From assembly GCA_048262255.1 (NCBI GenBank), contig JBLXFH010000003.1, positions 186,001-250,000 on the forward strand: 64,000 nt of DNA, read 5' to 3'. The position numbers and the translations under genes were made by a program. This DNA comes from JABMNT01 sp048262255 (GTDB lineage Bacteria; Pseudomonadota; Alphaproteobacteria; Rhodospirillales; Casp-alpha2). Positions within the stretch are counted from its first letter, which is position 1. Every line of letters begins with the position of its first letter. Below are positions 46,061-55,592 of this stretch, one piece after another. Under the pieces are notes generated by a model. It was not told the origin of the DNA. It did no database searches and saw nothing but the letters and a program-made list of their open reading frames with translations.

Positions 46061-46423
46061 ATGGACAAAATTAACATCGCGGAAAAACTGGGACAGATCG
46101 ACCAGCACTGGTTCCCGGCTCAGGTGGCCCGCGTTGATAATTACGATGTAAAAGTCGTCAAGCTGGAAGGCGAGTTTGTCTGGCACAAACATGACGACGA
46201 GGACGAGATGTTTTTGGTGGTCGACGGGGCCTTCGAGATGCATTTCAGAGACAAGGTCGTCGAGGTCAACAACGGCGAATTCATTGTTGTTCCAAAGGGC
46301 ATCGAACACAAACCCGTCGCCCCCCATGAATGCAGCGTTGTCTTGTTTGAAAAACAAGGCGTGGTGAATACCGGCGATGCTGCAGCCCATGAATTAACCC
46401 GCGCAACCCTTCCAGGGATATAA
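46061..46423 (+). CDS. Cupin-domain protein within the pyruvate dehydrogenase operon
   Basis: A 120-residue single-domain cupin. Metal-ligand His/Glu residues of the first cupin motif are in WHKHDDEDEMF (near 43-53), and the second motif His is in PKGIEHKPVAP near 82. Small cupins may be sugar isomerases, dioxygenases or sensors; the substrate is unknown. ATG 46061 is preferred to the TTG two codons upstream. The gene lies between pdhC and lpd with only short gaps, so it should be co-expressed with the complex. Confidence 0.8.
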   Translation: MDKINIAEKLGQIDQHWFPAQVARVDNYDVKVVKLEGEFVWHKHDDEDEMFLVVDGAFEMHFRDKVVEVNNGEFIVVPKGIEHKPVAPHECSVVLFEKQGVVNTGDAAAHELTRATLPGI

Positions 46424-46425
46424 AA

Positions 46426-47829
46426 ATGGCAGATACGAATTTTGACGTTGTAATCATCGGAGCCGGTCCCGGCGGATATGTGACCGCTATTCGGGCCGCC
46501 CAACTGGGTATGAAAGTCTGTGTTGTTGAAAAAAAGCACATCGGCGGTATTTGCCTGAACTGGGGCTGTATTCCGACCAAAGCGTTGCTGCGGTCTGCCG
46601 AGATTTATACCTATATGAAAAATGCCGCCAGTTACGGTCTGTCGGCCACCGGCGTCAATTTCGATTTGCAAAAAATTGTCGATCGCTCGCGTGGCGTCGC
46701 CAAGCAGCTCAGCGGCGGCGTCGGTCATTTGCTGAAAAAAAACAAGGTGACCGTCATCGACGGGGAAGCCAAACTGGACGGTCCCGGTAAAGTCAGCGTT
46801 ACCAAGGACGGCAAGGCGCTGCCTGGACTGACGGCCAAACACATCATTGTCGCCACAGGTGCACGGCCGCGCGCGCTGCCCGGCCTGGAAGCCGATGGCA
46901 AGCTGGTCTGGAGCTATTTCGACGCACTTGCTCCCAACACCATGCCTAAATCATTGCTGGTTGTCGGGTCGGGCGCCATCGGCATTGAGTTCGCCAGTTT
47001 TTTTAACAGCATTGGTGCCGATGTGACGGTTGTTGAAGTCATGAAACAGGTGATGCCGGTTGAAGATGAAGAAATTTCCAAGCTGGCCCGCAAACAGCTT
47101 GAAAAACACGGCCTGAAAATCATGACGTCAGCCAAGGTCACCAAACTCGATAAGGCCGCCAATTCGGTCACCTGTACTGTTGAGGATGAAAAAGGAAAAA
47201 CCCACCAGATTACCGTCGATCGGGTAATCTCGGCAGTTGGCGTGGTTGGCAATATTGAAGGCATTGGCCTGGAGACCACAAAAGTCAAAACCGACCGCGG
47301 CTGCATTGTCGCTGATGAATTTTCGCGTACCGATGAGCCGGGTGTTTACGCCATCGGCGATGTCGCCGGGCCGCCCATGCTGGCTCACAAAGCAGAGCAT
47401 GAAGGGGTGATCTGTATTGAGAAGATCGCCGGGCTTAAAAATGTCCACCCCATGGATAAAGGTCAAATTCCGGGCTGTACCTATTGTCACCCGCAGGTGG
47501 CCAGCGTCGGCCTGACCGAAGCCAAGGCGAAAGAGCAGGGCTACAAGATCAGGGTCGGGCGCTTCCCGTTCATCGGCAACGGCAAGGCCATTGCTCTGGG
47601 CGAAGCCGAGGGCATGATCAAAACCATCTTTGATGAAAAGACCGGACAGCTGCTTGGTGCGCATATGGTTGGCGCGGAAGTGACGGAACTGATCCAGGGA
47701 TATGTTGTCTCCATGGGTCTGGAAACCACGGAAGAAGAGCTGATGCACACGGTCTTTCCGCACCCGACGCTTTCCGAAATGATGCATGAATCGGTGCTCG
47801 ACGCCTATGGCCGCGTCATTCACATGTAG
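46426..47829 (+). CDS. lpdA: Dihydrolipoamide dehydrogenase (E3)
   Basis: Flavoprotein that reoxidises the dihydrolipoyl groups of E2 with NAD+. The 467 residues show FAD-binding GAGPGGYVTAIRAAQLG near 11, the redox-active disulfide in GGICLNWGCIPTKALL (Cys pair around 42 and 47), NAD-binding GSGAIGIEFASFF near 181 and the active-site His-Glu in FPHPTLSEMMHE near 444. It begins 2 bp after the cupin stop. It may also serve other 2-oxoacid dehydrogenases. Confidence 0.97.
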   Translation: MADTNFDVVIIGAGPGGYVTAIRAAQLGMKVCVVEKKHIGGICLNWGCIPTKALLRSAEIYTYMKNAASYGLSATGVNFDLQKIVDRSRGVAKQLSGGVGHLLKKNKVTVIDGEAKLDGPGKVSVTKDGKALPGLTAKHIIVATGARPRALPGLEADGKLVWSYFDALAPNTMPKSLLVVGSGAIGIEFASFFNSIGADVTVVEVMKQVMPVEDEEISKLARKQLEKHGLKIMTSAKVTKLDKAANSVTCTVEDEKGKTHQITVDRVISAVGVVGNIEGIGLETTKVKTDRGCIVADEFSRTDEPGVYAIGDVAGPPMLAHKAEHEGVICIEKIAGLKNVHPMDKGQIPGCTYCHPQVASVGLTEAKAKEQGYKIRVGRFPFIGNGKAIALGEAEGMIKTIFDEKTGQLLGAHMVGAEVTELIQGYVVSMGLETTEEELMHTVFPHPTLSEMMHESVLDAYGRVIHM

Positions 47830-47833
47830 GTTT

Positions 47834-48589
47834 TTGATCCCGCGCATCCTTCATTGGAGCCTTCTGTCCAGCCTCCTGCTGTTTGCTCCGTATAGCTGGG
47901 CCAATGCCCCGGAAAAGGGATGTCGCGAAGCTTTTGGCGATTATCTGAACACCATTCGCGCCTGCAACGTGGTTCTTTCATCGCCAACACTTCAAATTCC
48001 CGAAGTGATCCGGGCTCTGCAAATCCGAGCACAGGCCTTGCTTGGGGCTGGCAAACCAGAGTTGGCCGTAATCGATTACAGCCGCGCCATCACTTATTTG
48101 CCTAAAGGCCAAATGCAAGGATATATTCTCTATTTGCGGGGCAAATCCCGTCTCGATTTTCTGTCCTCTTCGCCAGAGGTGCTAGAGACAGCGGTCCAGG
48201 ACCTCGAACAGGCCAATGCCCAAGCGCCTCTCAATGCGCGCATACTGGAAGCGCTGGCCACCGCCTATTTGAAACAACAACATCCCGAAGATGCCATTCG
48301 CGCCGCGACAGAAGCCCTGAACGCCGATGAACGCTCCGTCATCGCCCGCAAGCTGCGTGCGCAAGCGCACGAACTGACCGGTCGACCGCGTCTGGCGTTG
48401 CCCGATCTGGACGCCTTGCTCCTCAATACACCCCATGACCACGAACTGCTCGTCTGGCGCGGCCGTATTCATCAGAATCGCAACAATGTCCATGCGGCCT
48501 TGACTGATTTCCGCAAAGCCGCCCGCATTCAGACAACGGATAAAATCCTCGAGAGGATACGCCAATTGGAATCTCTTTTGCAGAATTGA
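47834..48589 (+). CDS. Exported tetratricopeptide-repeat protein
   Basis: About 251 residues from a likely TTG start at 47834, five bases after the lpd stop. It begins with a signal peptide (a hydrophobic run ending YSWANA at ~25) and continues with TPR-type helical repeats across ~45-245, including paired Ala/Leu helices such as GAGKPELAVIDYSRAI and QQHPEDAIRAATEAL. An alternative start upstream would overlap lpd. TPR proteins are scaffolds; the partner and function are unknown. Confidence 0.65.
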   Translation: MIPRILHWSLLSSLLLFAPYSWANAPEKGCREAFGDYLNTIRACNVVLSSPTLQIPEVIRALQIRAQALLGAGKPELAVIDYSRAITYLPKGQMQGYILYLRGKSRLDFLSSSPEVLETAVQDLEQANAQAPLNARILEALATAYLKQQHPEDAIRAATEALNADERSVIARKLRAQAHELTGRPRLALPDLDALLLNTPHDHELLVWRGRIHQNRNNVHAALTDFRKAARIQTTDKILERIRQLESLLQN

Positions 48590-48654
48590 CACAGATTCGC
48601 CTTAATACACAGATATGCAACTGTATCGCATCAAAGAGTAGGGTAGGCTAGGGT

Positions 48655-49854
48655 ATGCCGAACTCAAGAAACCGCACCCGTAAAGGGAATCCGTTTTTCG
48701 CAAATCTGGAAAGTTTTGACGACTTTTCATTGGTTTCCGATTTGCGATTGTATACCCCGGCTCCTGAAAGATGGCTGATTGTCATTACCGACATTCAAGG
48801 CTCCACCAAGGCCATTACCGAAGGTCGCTACAAAGACGTCAATATGGTTGGCGCAGCCTCCATCACTGCCGTTTTAAATGTCACGCGCGCCAACGAGGTG
48901 CCTTATGCCTTTGGCGGCGATGGTGCGACGTTTGTCGTTCCCGCCGAAACCCTGCCGCGCGTCCGTCAGGCGCTTTTGAAAACCCGTAGCCTGGCGAAAT
49001 CCGGGTTTGGCCTGACGCTGCGTGTCGGCGCCGTGCCACTGGCGCACGTTCGCGATAAAAATGCCGATGTGCTGGTCGCCAAATACCGCCTCAGTCCCGG
49101 CAATTACCTTGCCATGTTTGCCGGTGGCGGCGTTGGCATGGCTGATAAGATGATCAAGGACGATGATGGCACGCAGGGTTATATGCTTGAGGATGAATTT
49201 GATGACAGGCCGCCCGATCTGGAGGGGTTGTCCTGCCGCTGGGAGCCCATGGCCGCCCAACGCGGGATCATGCTCAGTGTTCTTGTCCAGGCATTGCCAA
49301 ATCAAAGAGCCAATACATCCGTCACCTATCGGGAGGTTCTGGCAGACCTGACTCTGGCTTTGGCCAATGACATGCAAAAAAACCGACCCGTGAAGGCTGA
49401 AAACATGCGCTTTCGCTGGCCGCCGCGCGGTCTTAGGGCCGAGGCCTTGGCAACGAAAGGAAACCGCAGCTATTGGCGCCAATTGGTCTTTCTTCATTGG
49501 CAAAGTTTCCTGCAGTTGCTGCTGGAAAGGTTTGATTTGAGTGGTGGTGGATATAACGCGCCGGTCTACCGAGAAGAATTAAGGGCCAATTCCGATTTTC
49601 AGCGCTTCGATGATACCCTGCGTATGGTCCTCGATTGTTCACCCGATGAGGTGACAGCAATTCAAAAAGTTCTTGCCCGGTTTCGCAAGCAGGGCCTGAT
49701 TGCCTATGGCTTGCATCAGGCTAACAGCGCTTTAATGACTTGCCTTCTCTTCAGTCTGGAAGACAGCGAGCATGTTCATTTTGTCGATGGTGCCGATGGC
49801 GGATATGCTCTTGCCGCACGACAGCTCAAACAACAACTGGCCGAACAGGCTTAA
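48655..49854 (+). CDS. DUF3095 family protein, class III cyclase-like
   Basis: A 399-residue cytoplasmic protein matching DUF3095. The N-terminal third carries class III nucleotide-cyclase-like features: VITDIQGSTKAI near 42 with the first metal Asp, and YAFGGDGATFVVP near 82 with the second Asp after Gly-Gly. The later residues needed for purine recognition are less clear, so cyclase activity is uncertain. The C-terminal ~170 residues (from ~230) are helical and family-specific. The ATG follows a GGGTAGG-type purine stretch. No operon partner; convergent with the LpxR-like gene. Confidence 0.75.
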   Translation: MPNSRNRTRKGNPFFANLESFDDFSLVSDLRLYTPAPERWLIVITDIQGSTKAITEGRYKDVNMVGAASITAVLNVTRANEVPYAFGGDGATFVVPAETLPRVRQALLKTRSLAKSGFGLTLRVGAVPLAHVRDKNADVLVAKYRLSPGNYLAMFAGGGVGMADKMIKDDDGTQGYMLEDEFDDRPPDLEGLSCRWEPMAAQRGIMLSVLVQALPNQRANTSVTYREVLADLTLALANDMQKNRPVKAENMRFRWPPRGLRAEALATKGNRSYWRQLVFLHWQSFLQLLLERFDLSGGGYNAPVYREELRANSDFQRFDDTLRMVLDCSPDEVTAIQKVLARFRKQGLIAYGLHQANSALMTCLLFSLEDSEHVHFVDGADGGYALAARQLKQQLAEQA

Positions 49855-49880
49855 TCAGGCGGGTTTATATGCAAAAGCCC

Positions 49881-51140
49881 TTAAAAGCTGGCCGAAGCCG
49901 CGAGACGGACAAATTCCGTTGAATATTGCTGGCCGTCGAACTCACGCGATCGATAGACATTCATCAGACTGAACCGATAGGCGCCATATCCGCCTTCAAC
50001 CCCCAGCTGAACATCATAGACAAAGGGCTTTTTATCAACGCTCGGACTGTCGCGCAAAATGTTGCCGTCAAGAAAGATGGAATGGGCTATAGCGCGTCCT
50101 TCTGCGCCAAGGAAAAAGTTCCAGGCCCAATACGTCCCGGGATCGACAAAGTTTTCGCCCGAAAGCAAGGTCCGTAGACGCGGCGCGCCCAGATCACGCA
50201 ACAGGTTTTTACCAAACCGCACATGCATGCCCATGCTGGCATAGGTGAGTGCATTACCAAGGGCTGCGCCAGCATAGGGATTGACCTCAATATTGGCAGC
50301 TGCAGAGGAGTCTAAAAGAAAAAACCGGTGCCCGTATTCATAACCAAGGTTGAGGATCGGCTCGCTTTTGATTTCATTCCAATTGTCCGATTCCTCGTTA
50401 ATGGAACCATGGACCATTTCGTGGACTTTTTGAGCGCCCGAGATGGGACCGGCCAGGCCAAGAGCGAAATCAAAACCATCAAGTTGCTGATGTTTGGGGG
50501 TCAACTCGTTTTTCAGGACGACCCGCGCCCCGAAACTCAAATGCCCGGCATGCGGACGGACTGTGCGCCCCTCTGCTTTTGCCAGATTACTGGGTGTGAT
50601 GGCCTCCTGTTCAAGAGAATAACTGACCCGCGATGCAGTTTTGGGATTAACCCAAAATAAATGCGGTTGCAGCTTTCGGAACCAATCGGGGTTGGGACTG
50701 TTGGGGGTGTATGAAGCGCGCCATCCCCAGGTGAGACCGCCATCCGTCGGACTTCCGCCAAAAACAGGATCAAAAATGGGCTCGAATATATCGGTCAGGC
50801 CACCGCGGTCTTCATTTCCATACTCAAATCGCCAAACACCGCCGGAGGTCATTGGTGTTTCTTGGGCTGTGGTTGTTTTCCGTCCATCGGTCTGCACCAC
50901 AGGTTTTGCAGCGGCGACCGGTTGTCGTATGCCATTGGCTGTTTGTGCAGGTGGCGAAACGGGCGCACTTCCTCCCAGAGCCGGCGACCAGCGGGTCCCC
51001 TTTTGCCCGGCAAAGGGATGCGGAGCGCTGAGCATCTGGTCCATATTATAGAGATTACCAGCGCCCTGTGCCCCGGCAACGCCTCCGCTTAAAACGGTTA
51101 AGCCAACTAATGTTGAGATGAAAAAGTATATTTTATTCAT
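49881..51140 (-). CDS. LpxR-like (DUF2219) outer-membrane protein, possible lipid A deacylase
   Basis: A 419-residue exported protein: signal peptide ~1-24 (ends VAGAQG), a Pro/Ala linker of ~90 residues, then a beta-barrel-like domain with alternating residues and a terminal Phe (AASASF). The region LGLAGPISGAQKVHEMVHG near 225 followed by DNWNEIKSEPILNLGYEYGH matches the LpxR/DUF2219 pattern around its active-site His and Glu. LpxR removes the 3'-acyloxyacyl chain from lipid A; activity here is inferred from the family. Divergent from the hydrolase-OsmC gene. Confidence 0.7.
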   Translation of the reverse strand: MNKIYFFISTLVGLTVLSGGVAGAQGAGNLYNMDQMLSAPHPFAGQKGTRWSPALGGSAPVSPPAQTANGIRQPVAAAKPVVQTDGRKTTTAQETPMTSGGVWRFEYGNEDRGGLTDIFEPIFDPVFGGSPTDGGLTWGWRASYTPNSPNPDWFRKLQPHLFWVNPKTASRVSYSLEQEAITPSNLAKAEGRTVRPHAGHLSFGARVVLKNELTPKHQQLDGFDFALGLAGPISGAQKVHEMVHGSINEESDNWNEIKSEPILNLGYEYGHRFFLLDSSAAANIEVNPYAGAALGNALTYASMGMHVRFGKNLLRDLGAPRLRTLLSGENFVDPGTYWAWNFFLGAEGRAIAHSIFLDGNILRDSPSVDKKPFVYDVQLGVEGGYGAYRFSLMNVYRSREFDGQQYSTEFVRLAASASF

Positions 51141-51289
51141 TATATCAATAAGAACACTGCAATTTTTTTATACACGATAGACATATGCGTAGAGTCCTTA
51201 TGGACAAATTGTCTCGTTTCGACAAGGGTTTTGGGGTTTTTACATTTATCTTTAACAGCAGGCTTTTCTCAAAAAGGGGTATAAAGACC

Positions 51290-52522
51290 ATGACGCAACC
51301 GGCAAGGCAGTTCACGTTTCCAGGTTCGAACGATACCCAACTGGCCGCTCGTCTTGATCTCCCTCAGGGCCCTGCCAGAGGATATGCGCTGTTTGCCCAC
51401 TGCTTCACCTGCAACAAAGACATATTTGTTGCAAGCCGTATTGCAGAAGAATTGAACAATGAAGGCATTGCCGTTCTTCGGTTTGATTTCACGGGATTGG
51501 GATCAAGCGATGGTGAGTTTTCCAATACCAATTTTTCTTCCAACGTTGATGATCTTGTGGCGGCAGCGGATCATATGCGCCGCCACCTTGCCGCTCCTGA
51601 CCTGCTGATTGGCCACTCTTTGGGCGGTGCCGCCATTCTGGCGGCGGCTGCACAAATTCCAGAAGCCAAAGCCGTTGCTACCATTGGCGCCCCGGCGGAC
51701 CCGGCCCATGTGAGCCATCATTTCCAATCCGCACGGGCAGAGATTGAAGAGAACGGCGAGGCCGAAGTGCTTCTGGCCGGTCGACCGTTTCGGATCAGGA
51801 AGCAGTTCCTTGAGGATATTGAAAGCCAGAAACTGGAGCATCACATCGCCACACTTAAAAAGGCCTTATTGATCTTCCATTCCCCCATAGATGCCACTGT
51901 GGGTATTGAGAATGCGGGCCGCATTTTTCAGGCCGCCAAGCACCCCAAAAGCTTTGTTTCACTCGATAACGCCGATCACCTGTTATCAACGCGTGCAGAC
52001 GCGGTTTATGTGGCTCAGGTAATTGCCGCCTGGGCAGGGCGCTATATGGCGGCCTCTGAAGAAACGCCAAACCGCGCTCCAAAGGCCAAGCCGGGGACCA
52101 TCGCTGTTGGAGAAACGGGAACCGGAAGGTTTACAAATGCCGTGGTTACGGAAGCCGGACATATGCTAATTGCCGACGAGCCGGAAACTGTGGGAGGCAA
52201 TGACACAGGGCCGACACCTTACGACTTTCTGCTCGCCGCACTTGGCGCCTGCAAATCCATGACCATGCGCATGTACGCGGACCGCAAAGGCTACAAACTG
52301 GAGCGTGCCGAAGTCCGGCTCAGCCACGAAAAAATTCATGCAGAAGATTGTGAGCAATGTGAAAGCAAAGAGGGCCGGGTGGATCACATTCAGGCGGAGA
52401 TTTCGATTGAAGGGGACTTAACCGAAGCGGAACGACAGAAAATCTTCGAAATTGCCGAACGCTGTCCGGTTCATCAGACGATTACGGGGGAGATTGTGAT
52501 TAAAGCGGAACTGAAACCCTGA
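51290..52522 (+). CDS. Bifunctional alpha/beta-hydrolase and OsmC-family protein
   Basis: A 410-residue fusion. Residues ~1-250 are an alpha/beta hydrolase with an intact nucleophile elbow GHSLGG near 105 and His in DNADHLLS near 229. Residues ~270-410 are an OsmC/Ohr-type domain with its two Cys: one in LGACKSMTMRMYA, the other in AERCPVHQTITGE. OsmC domains reduce organic hydroperoxides. The known fusion family suggests linked ester cleavage and peroxide handling. The ATG at 51290 is chosen over 51185 because the family starts near MTQPARQ. Confidence 0.85.
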   Translation: MTQPARQFTFPGSNDTQLAARLDLPQGPARGYALFAHCFTCNKDIFVASRIAEELNNEGIAVLRFDFTGLGSSDGEFSNTNFSSNVDDLVAAADHMRRHLAAPDLLIGHSLGGAAILAAAAQIPEAKAVATIGAPADPAHVSHHFQSARAEIEENGEAEVLLAGRPFRIRKQFLEDIESQKLEHHIATLKKALLIFHSPIDATVGIENAGRIFQAAKHPKSFVSLDNADHLLSTRADAVYVAQVIAAWAGRYMAASEETPNRAPKAKPGTIAVGETGTGRFTNAVVTEAGHMLIADEPETVGGNDTGPTPYDFLLAALGACKSMTMRMYADRKGYKLERAEVRLSHEKIHAEDCEQCESKEGRVDHIQAEISIEGDLTEAERQKIFEIAERCPVHQTITGEIVIKAELKP

Positions 52523-52613
52523 CACCCGTATCAATCCAAACAGGCAAGGGATTGTTTGGAATGACCTGCGTAATAGGCCATAATCATCCTTAGATTATTG
52601 AAAGTTTCCAGAC

Positions 52614-53564
52614 ATGAGCAACGTCGAAAATATCCGCAAACACCGGCACCCGGAAAAGGTCAACAAACCGGCCAATCCGCATATGCGCAAGCCCGACTGG
52701 ATCCGGGTTAAAGCGCCAACATCCAAGGCCTATGGCGAAACGCGAAAGCTCATGCGCGACCATAATCTCACTACCGTCTGTGAAGAAGCGGCATGCCCGA
52801 ATATTGGCGAGTGCTGGTCGGCTAAACATGCCACTGTTATGATTCTGGGTGACATCTGCACGCGGGCCTGCGCCTTCTGCAATGTCGCGACTGGGAAGCC
52901 TGGCGCCGTTGACCCGTTTGAGCCTGAAAACCTGGCCCTTTCGGTGCGCGAAATGGGCATGCGCCATATCGTCATTACGTCTGTTGATCGCGATGATCTC
53001 GCCGATGGCGGCGCCAGCCAGTTTGTCCGCTGTCTGGAGCTCATCCACGACAGCTCTCCCGACACCACCATTGAAATTTTGACGCCGGATTTTCGCGACA
53101 AAAAAGGTGCCCTGGAGAGCATCGTCAAGGCCCGCCCGGATGTCTTCAACCACAATCTGGAAACCGTGCCCCGGCTATACCCGACCATCCGCCCGGGTGC
53201 GCGCTATTTTCATTCTCTTAAACTGTTGAGCGATGCCAAAACGCTGGACCCCGCACTGTTCACCAAATCGGGCATCATGGTCGGGCTGGGTGAAACCCGC
53301 GAGGAAGTGTTGCAGGTGATGGATGATTTGCGCTCGGCGGATGTTGATTTTTTGACCATTGGCCAGTATCTGGCACCAACGCCGCGTCATGCCGCCATTG
53401 ACCGCTTTGTCACACCGGATGAATTTGAAGAGTTCAAACGGCTGGCGCTCGCCAAGGGTTTTTTGCATGTGGCCTCGTCGCCACTGACCCGTTCGTCCTA
53501 TCACGCCGATGATGATTTCGCACAGATGCGCGCCGCGCGCCTTGAAAAGCTGGCGACTGCCTAA
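52614..53564 (+). CDS. lipA: Lipoyl synthase
   Basis: Radical-SAM enzyme that inserts two sulfurs into octanoyl groups on lipoyl domains. The 316 residues contain the auxiliary-cluster cysteines in CEEAACPNIGEC near 57-68, the radical-SAM CTRACAFC near 83-90 and a C-terminal RSSYHADD with the conserved Ser ligand (near 303). It should act on PdhB and PdhC encoded 6-9 kb upstream. The ratA gene starts 5 bp after the stop. Confidence 0.97.
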   Translation: MSNVENIRKHRHPEKVNKPANPHMRKPDWIRVKAPTSKAYGETRKLMRDHNLTTVCEEAACPNIGECWSAKHATVMILGDICTRACAFCNVATGKPGAVDPFEPENLALSVREMGMRHIVITSVDRDDLADGGASQFVRCLELIHDSSPDTTIEILTPDFRDKKGALESIVKARPDVFNHNLETVPRLYPTIRPGARYFHSLKLLSDAKTLDPALFTKSGIMVGLGETREEVLQVMDDLRSADVDFLTIGQYLAPTPRHAAIDRFVTPDEFEEFKRLALAKGFLHVASSPLTRSSYHADDDFAQMRAARLEKLATA

Positions 53565-53569
53565 CTCAT

Positions 53570-54004
53570 ATGCCAACCCACGCCGAAAAGCGCCAGCTGC
53601 CATATCGGGCCGAAGACCTATACGCTTTGGTGGCGGACATCGAAAAATATCCGGAATTTTTGCCCTGGTGCACGGGTTTACGGGTGCGCAAACGCGACGC
53701 ACAGGTGATCACGGCGGATATGATCATCGGCTTCAAGGTGTTCCGGGAAAAATTCACAACCCGGGTCACGCTCAATCCGCCGCAGCGCATTGATGTAGCC
53801 TATCTGGACGGACCGTTCAAATACCTGAACAACCACTGGATTTTCAATCCCGTTGGCGAACGCGCCTGCGAAATCGACTTCTATGTGGATTTTGAATTCC
53901 GCTCATTCATTCTGCAAAAAGCCATTGGCGTTGTCTTCAACGAGGCCGTCAAAAAAATGATCAACGCTTTTGAAACCCGGGCGCATGAGGTTTACGGCCC
54001 TTGA
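53570..54004 (+). CDS. ratA: RatA/Coq10-family START-like protein
   Basis: A 144-residue polyketide-cyclase/START-fold protein: LYALVADIEKYPEFLPWCTG near 19, NHWIFNP near 87, and a C-terminal helix FNEAVKKMINAFETRA. Relatives include Coq10, a ubiquinone-binding protein, and RatA, which was reported to block 70S formation. The lipA-ratA pairing, with a 5-bp gap, is widespread in Alphaproteobacteria and favours a housekeeping ubiquinone-related role over a toxin; no antitoxin gene is adjacent. Confidence 0.85.
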   Translation: MPTHAEKRQLPYRAEDLYALVADIEKYPEFLPWCTGLRVRKRDAQVITADMIIGFKVFREKFTTRVTLNPPQRIDVAYLDGPFKYLNNHWIFNPVGERACEIDFYVDFEFRSFILQKAIGVVFNEAVKKMINAFETRAHEVYGP

Positions 54005-54085
54005 ATGGAAAAGGGCGTAAGACAGAAGGGCATCTGAAACCACTTTGACATATTTTTGTAACTGACACCCGTTAAGTTATTAAAA

Positions 54086-55558
54086 ATGAACAATAATCAA
54101 AGTGGCGAAACTATGAATCCGGTCAAAAGCATCCGTGCTCGCTATATCATTGGTCTGAGCACATTGGCTCTGGTGATCGTTGTCACCCAGCTTTTGGTTC
54201 AGAAAACGATCGAGAGTCAAAAAAACAACGGGCATGTCATCAATATTGCCGGCAATCAGGTCGGGCTGGCCAATCGCATAGCTTTTTTTGTGAGCCAGAT
54301 GAGTGCCAGCACTAACGAAGATGATTTCAACACCGCACGTCAACAGGTCGGTCGCGCCATCAGCCTTATGCAGAAGGAGAAGGAATCACTGATCAATGGC
54401 GCACCGAAACAGGGCATACCGCGCATTATGACACCACAGTTGAAGACCATCTATTATGATCCCGATTTCGGCCTCGATGGGGCCTATACACGGTTTCTCA
54501 AGAATGCGACCGCCGTGTATGAAAGCCAATACGGAGACCTGACTTCAAACAGCGGCGCTTATGTGTTTGTTATTAACTATGGCCCCTATGTCCTTGGTAC
54601 GCTGCTTGAAGCCGCTGTTGGCGAATATGAGGCCTATAACAGCAACGAAATCCGGAAACTTCAAAATTACGAGCATGTGGCGTTATTTCTGGCGATCGTT
54701 GTCATCCTGATTGAGGCCATTTTTATTTTCCGACCGCTTGAACTGCGGGTGCACCGGGCCTTTCAGCAATTGCGCACCCATCAGGACAAATTGAACAGAG
54801 AAATTCAGCGAGCCGAACAGGCAAACCGGTCCAAGACCGATTTTCTCATGAATATGAGTCATGAATTGAGAACCCCGCTAAATGCCATCATCGGTTTTGC
54901 CGAATGCCTGAAAAAGGGCATATACGGCCCACTGGCGACAAACCAGCAGACAGAGCGCATTAACGATATTCATCAATCAGGTGATCATTTGCTGAAACTC
55001 GTTAACGATATTCTCGATATCAGTGCTGCAGAAACCGGAACAATCACTCTCAATGAGTCGACCACCTCCCTACATAACCTGATCGCCTCTTCAGTTTCCG
55101 TGATTAACACGATTGCCAAAGAAGCCGGCGTGGCGCTGCAACCGGATTATGAGCCGGCCGACATCATTGTCAGGGCAGATGAGCGACGCATCGGGCAGGT
55201 TTTAATTAACTTATTGACGAATGCCGTCAAATTCACCCCCCCGGGCGGCCGTATCCGCATTGCCAAACTCAGGCATCCTGATGGACGGGCCGGTTTTGCA
55301 ATTACGGATACAGGCGTTGGAATGACATCTAAGGAAATTGAAACAGCGCGGGAGCGGTTTGGTCAGGTGGTCGATGTTCTTGTTCGAAATCATGACGGGG
55401 CCGGGTTGGGACTGCCGTTGGCCATTGAGCTTATCGCCTGCCATGAGGGAACAGTTTCGATTTCGAGCCAGAAAGGAATTGGCACCACCGTATCCGTCCT
55501 GTTTCCGTCTGACCGTATTTTGCCTTTAAAAAAGATTAATTCGTTTATAGCCGCCTGA
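54086..55558 (+). CDS. Sensor histidine kinase with NarX/PilJ-like N-terminal sensor
   Basis: A 490-residue membrane kinase. Helices at ~22-42 and ~200-222 bracket a periplasmic four-helix-type domain containing GNQVGLANRIAFFVSQM near 53, typical of the PilJ/NarX-like sensor. No PAS or HAMP is obvious. A coiled coil leads to His259 (SHELRTPLN), then the ATPase domain with NLLTNAVKFT near 372, DTGVGM and GAGLGLPLA. No response regulator is nearby, so the target is unknown. Start ATG 54086, or ATG 54113 nine codons in. Confidence 0.85.
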   Translation: MNNNQSGETMNPVKSIRARYIIGLSTLALVIVVTQLLVQKTIESQKNNGHVINIAGNQVGLANRIAFFVSQMSASTNEDDFNTARQQVGRAISLMQKEKESLINGAPKQGIPRIMTPQLKTIYYDPDFGLDGAYTRFLKNATAVYESQYGDLTSNSGAYVFVINYGPYVLGTLLEAAVGEYEAYNSNEIRKLQNYEHVALFLAIVVILIEAIFIFRPLELRVHRAFQQLRTHQDKLNREIQRAEQANRSKTDFLMNMSHELRTPLNAIIGFAECLKKGIYGPLATNQQTERINDIHQSGDHLLKLVNDILDISAAETGTITLNESTTSLHNLIASSVSVINTIAKEAGVALQPDYEPADIIVRADERRIGQVLINLLTNAVKFTPPGGRIRIAKLRHPDGRAGFAITDTGVGMTSKEIETARERFGQVVDVLVRNHDGAGLGLPLAIELIACHEGTVSISSQKGIGTTVSVLFPSDRILPLKKINSFIAA

Positions 55559-55592
55559 GAAAACCGAGATCAACAGGGCGCTGATATTCTGT

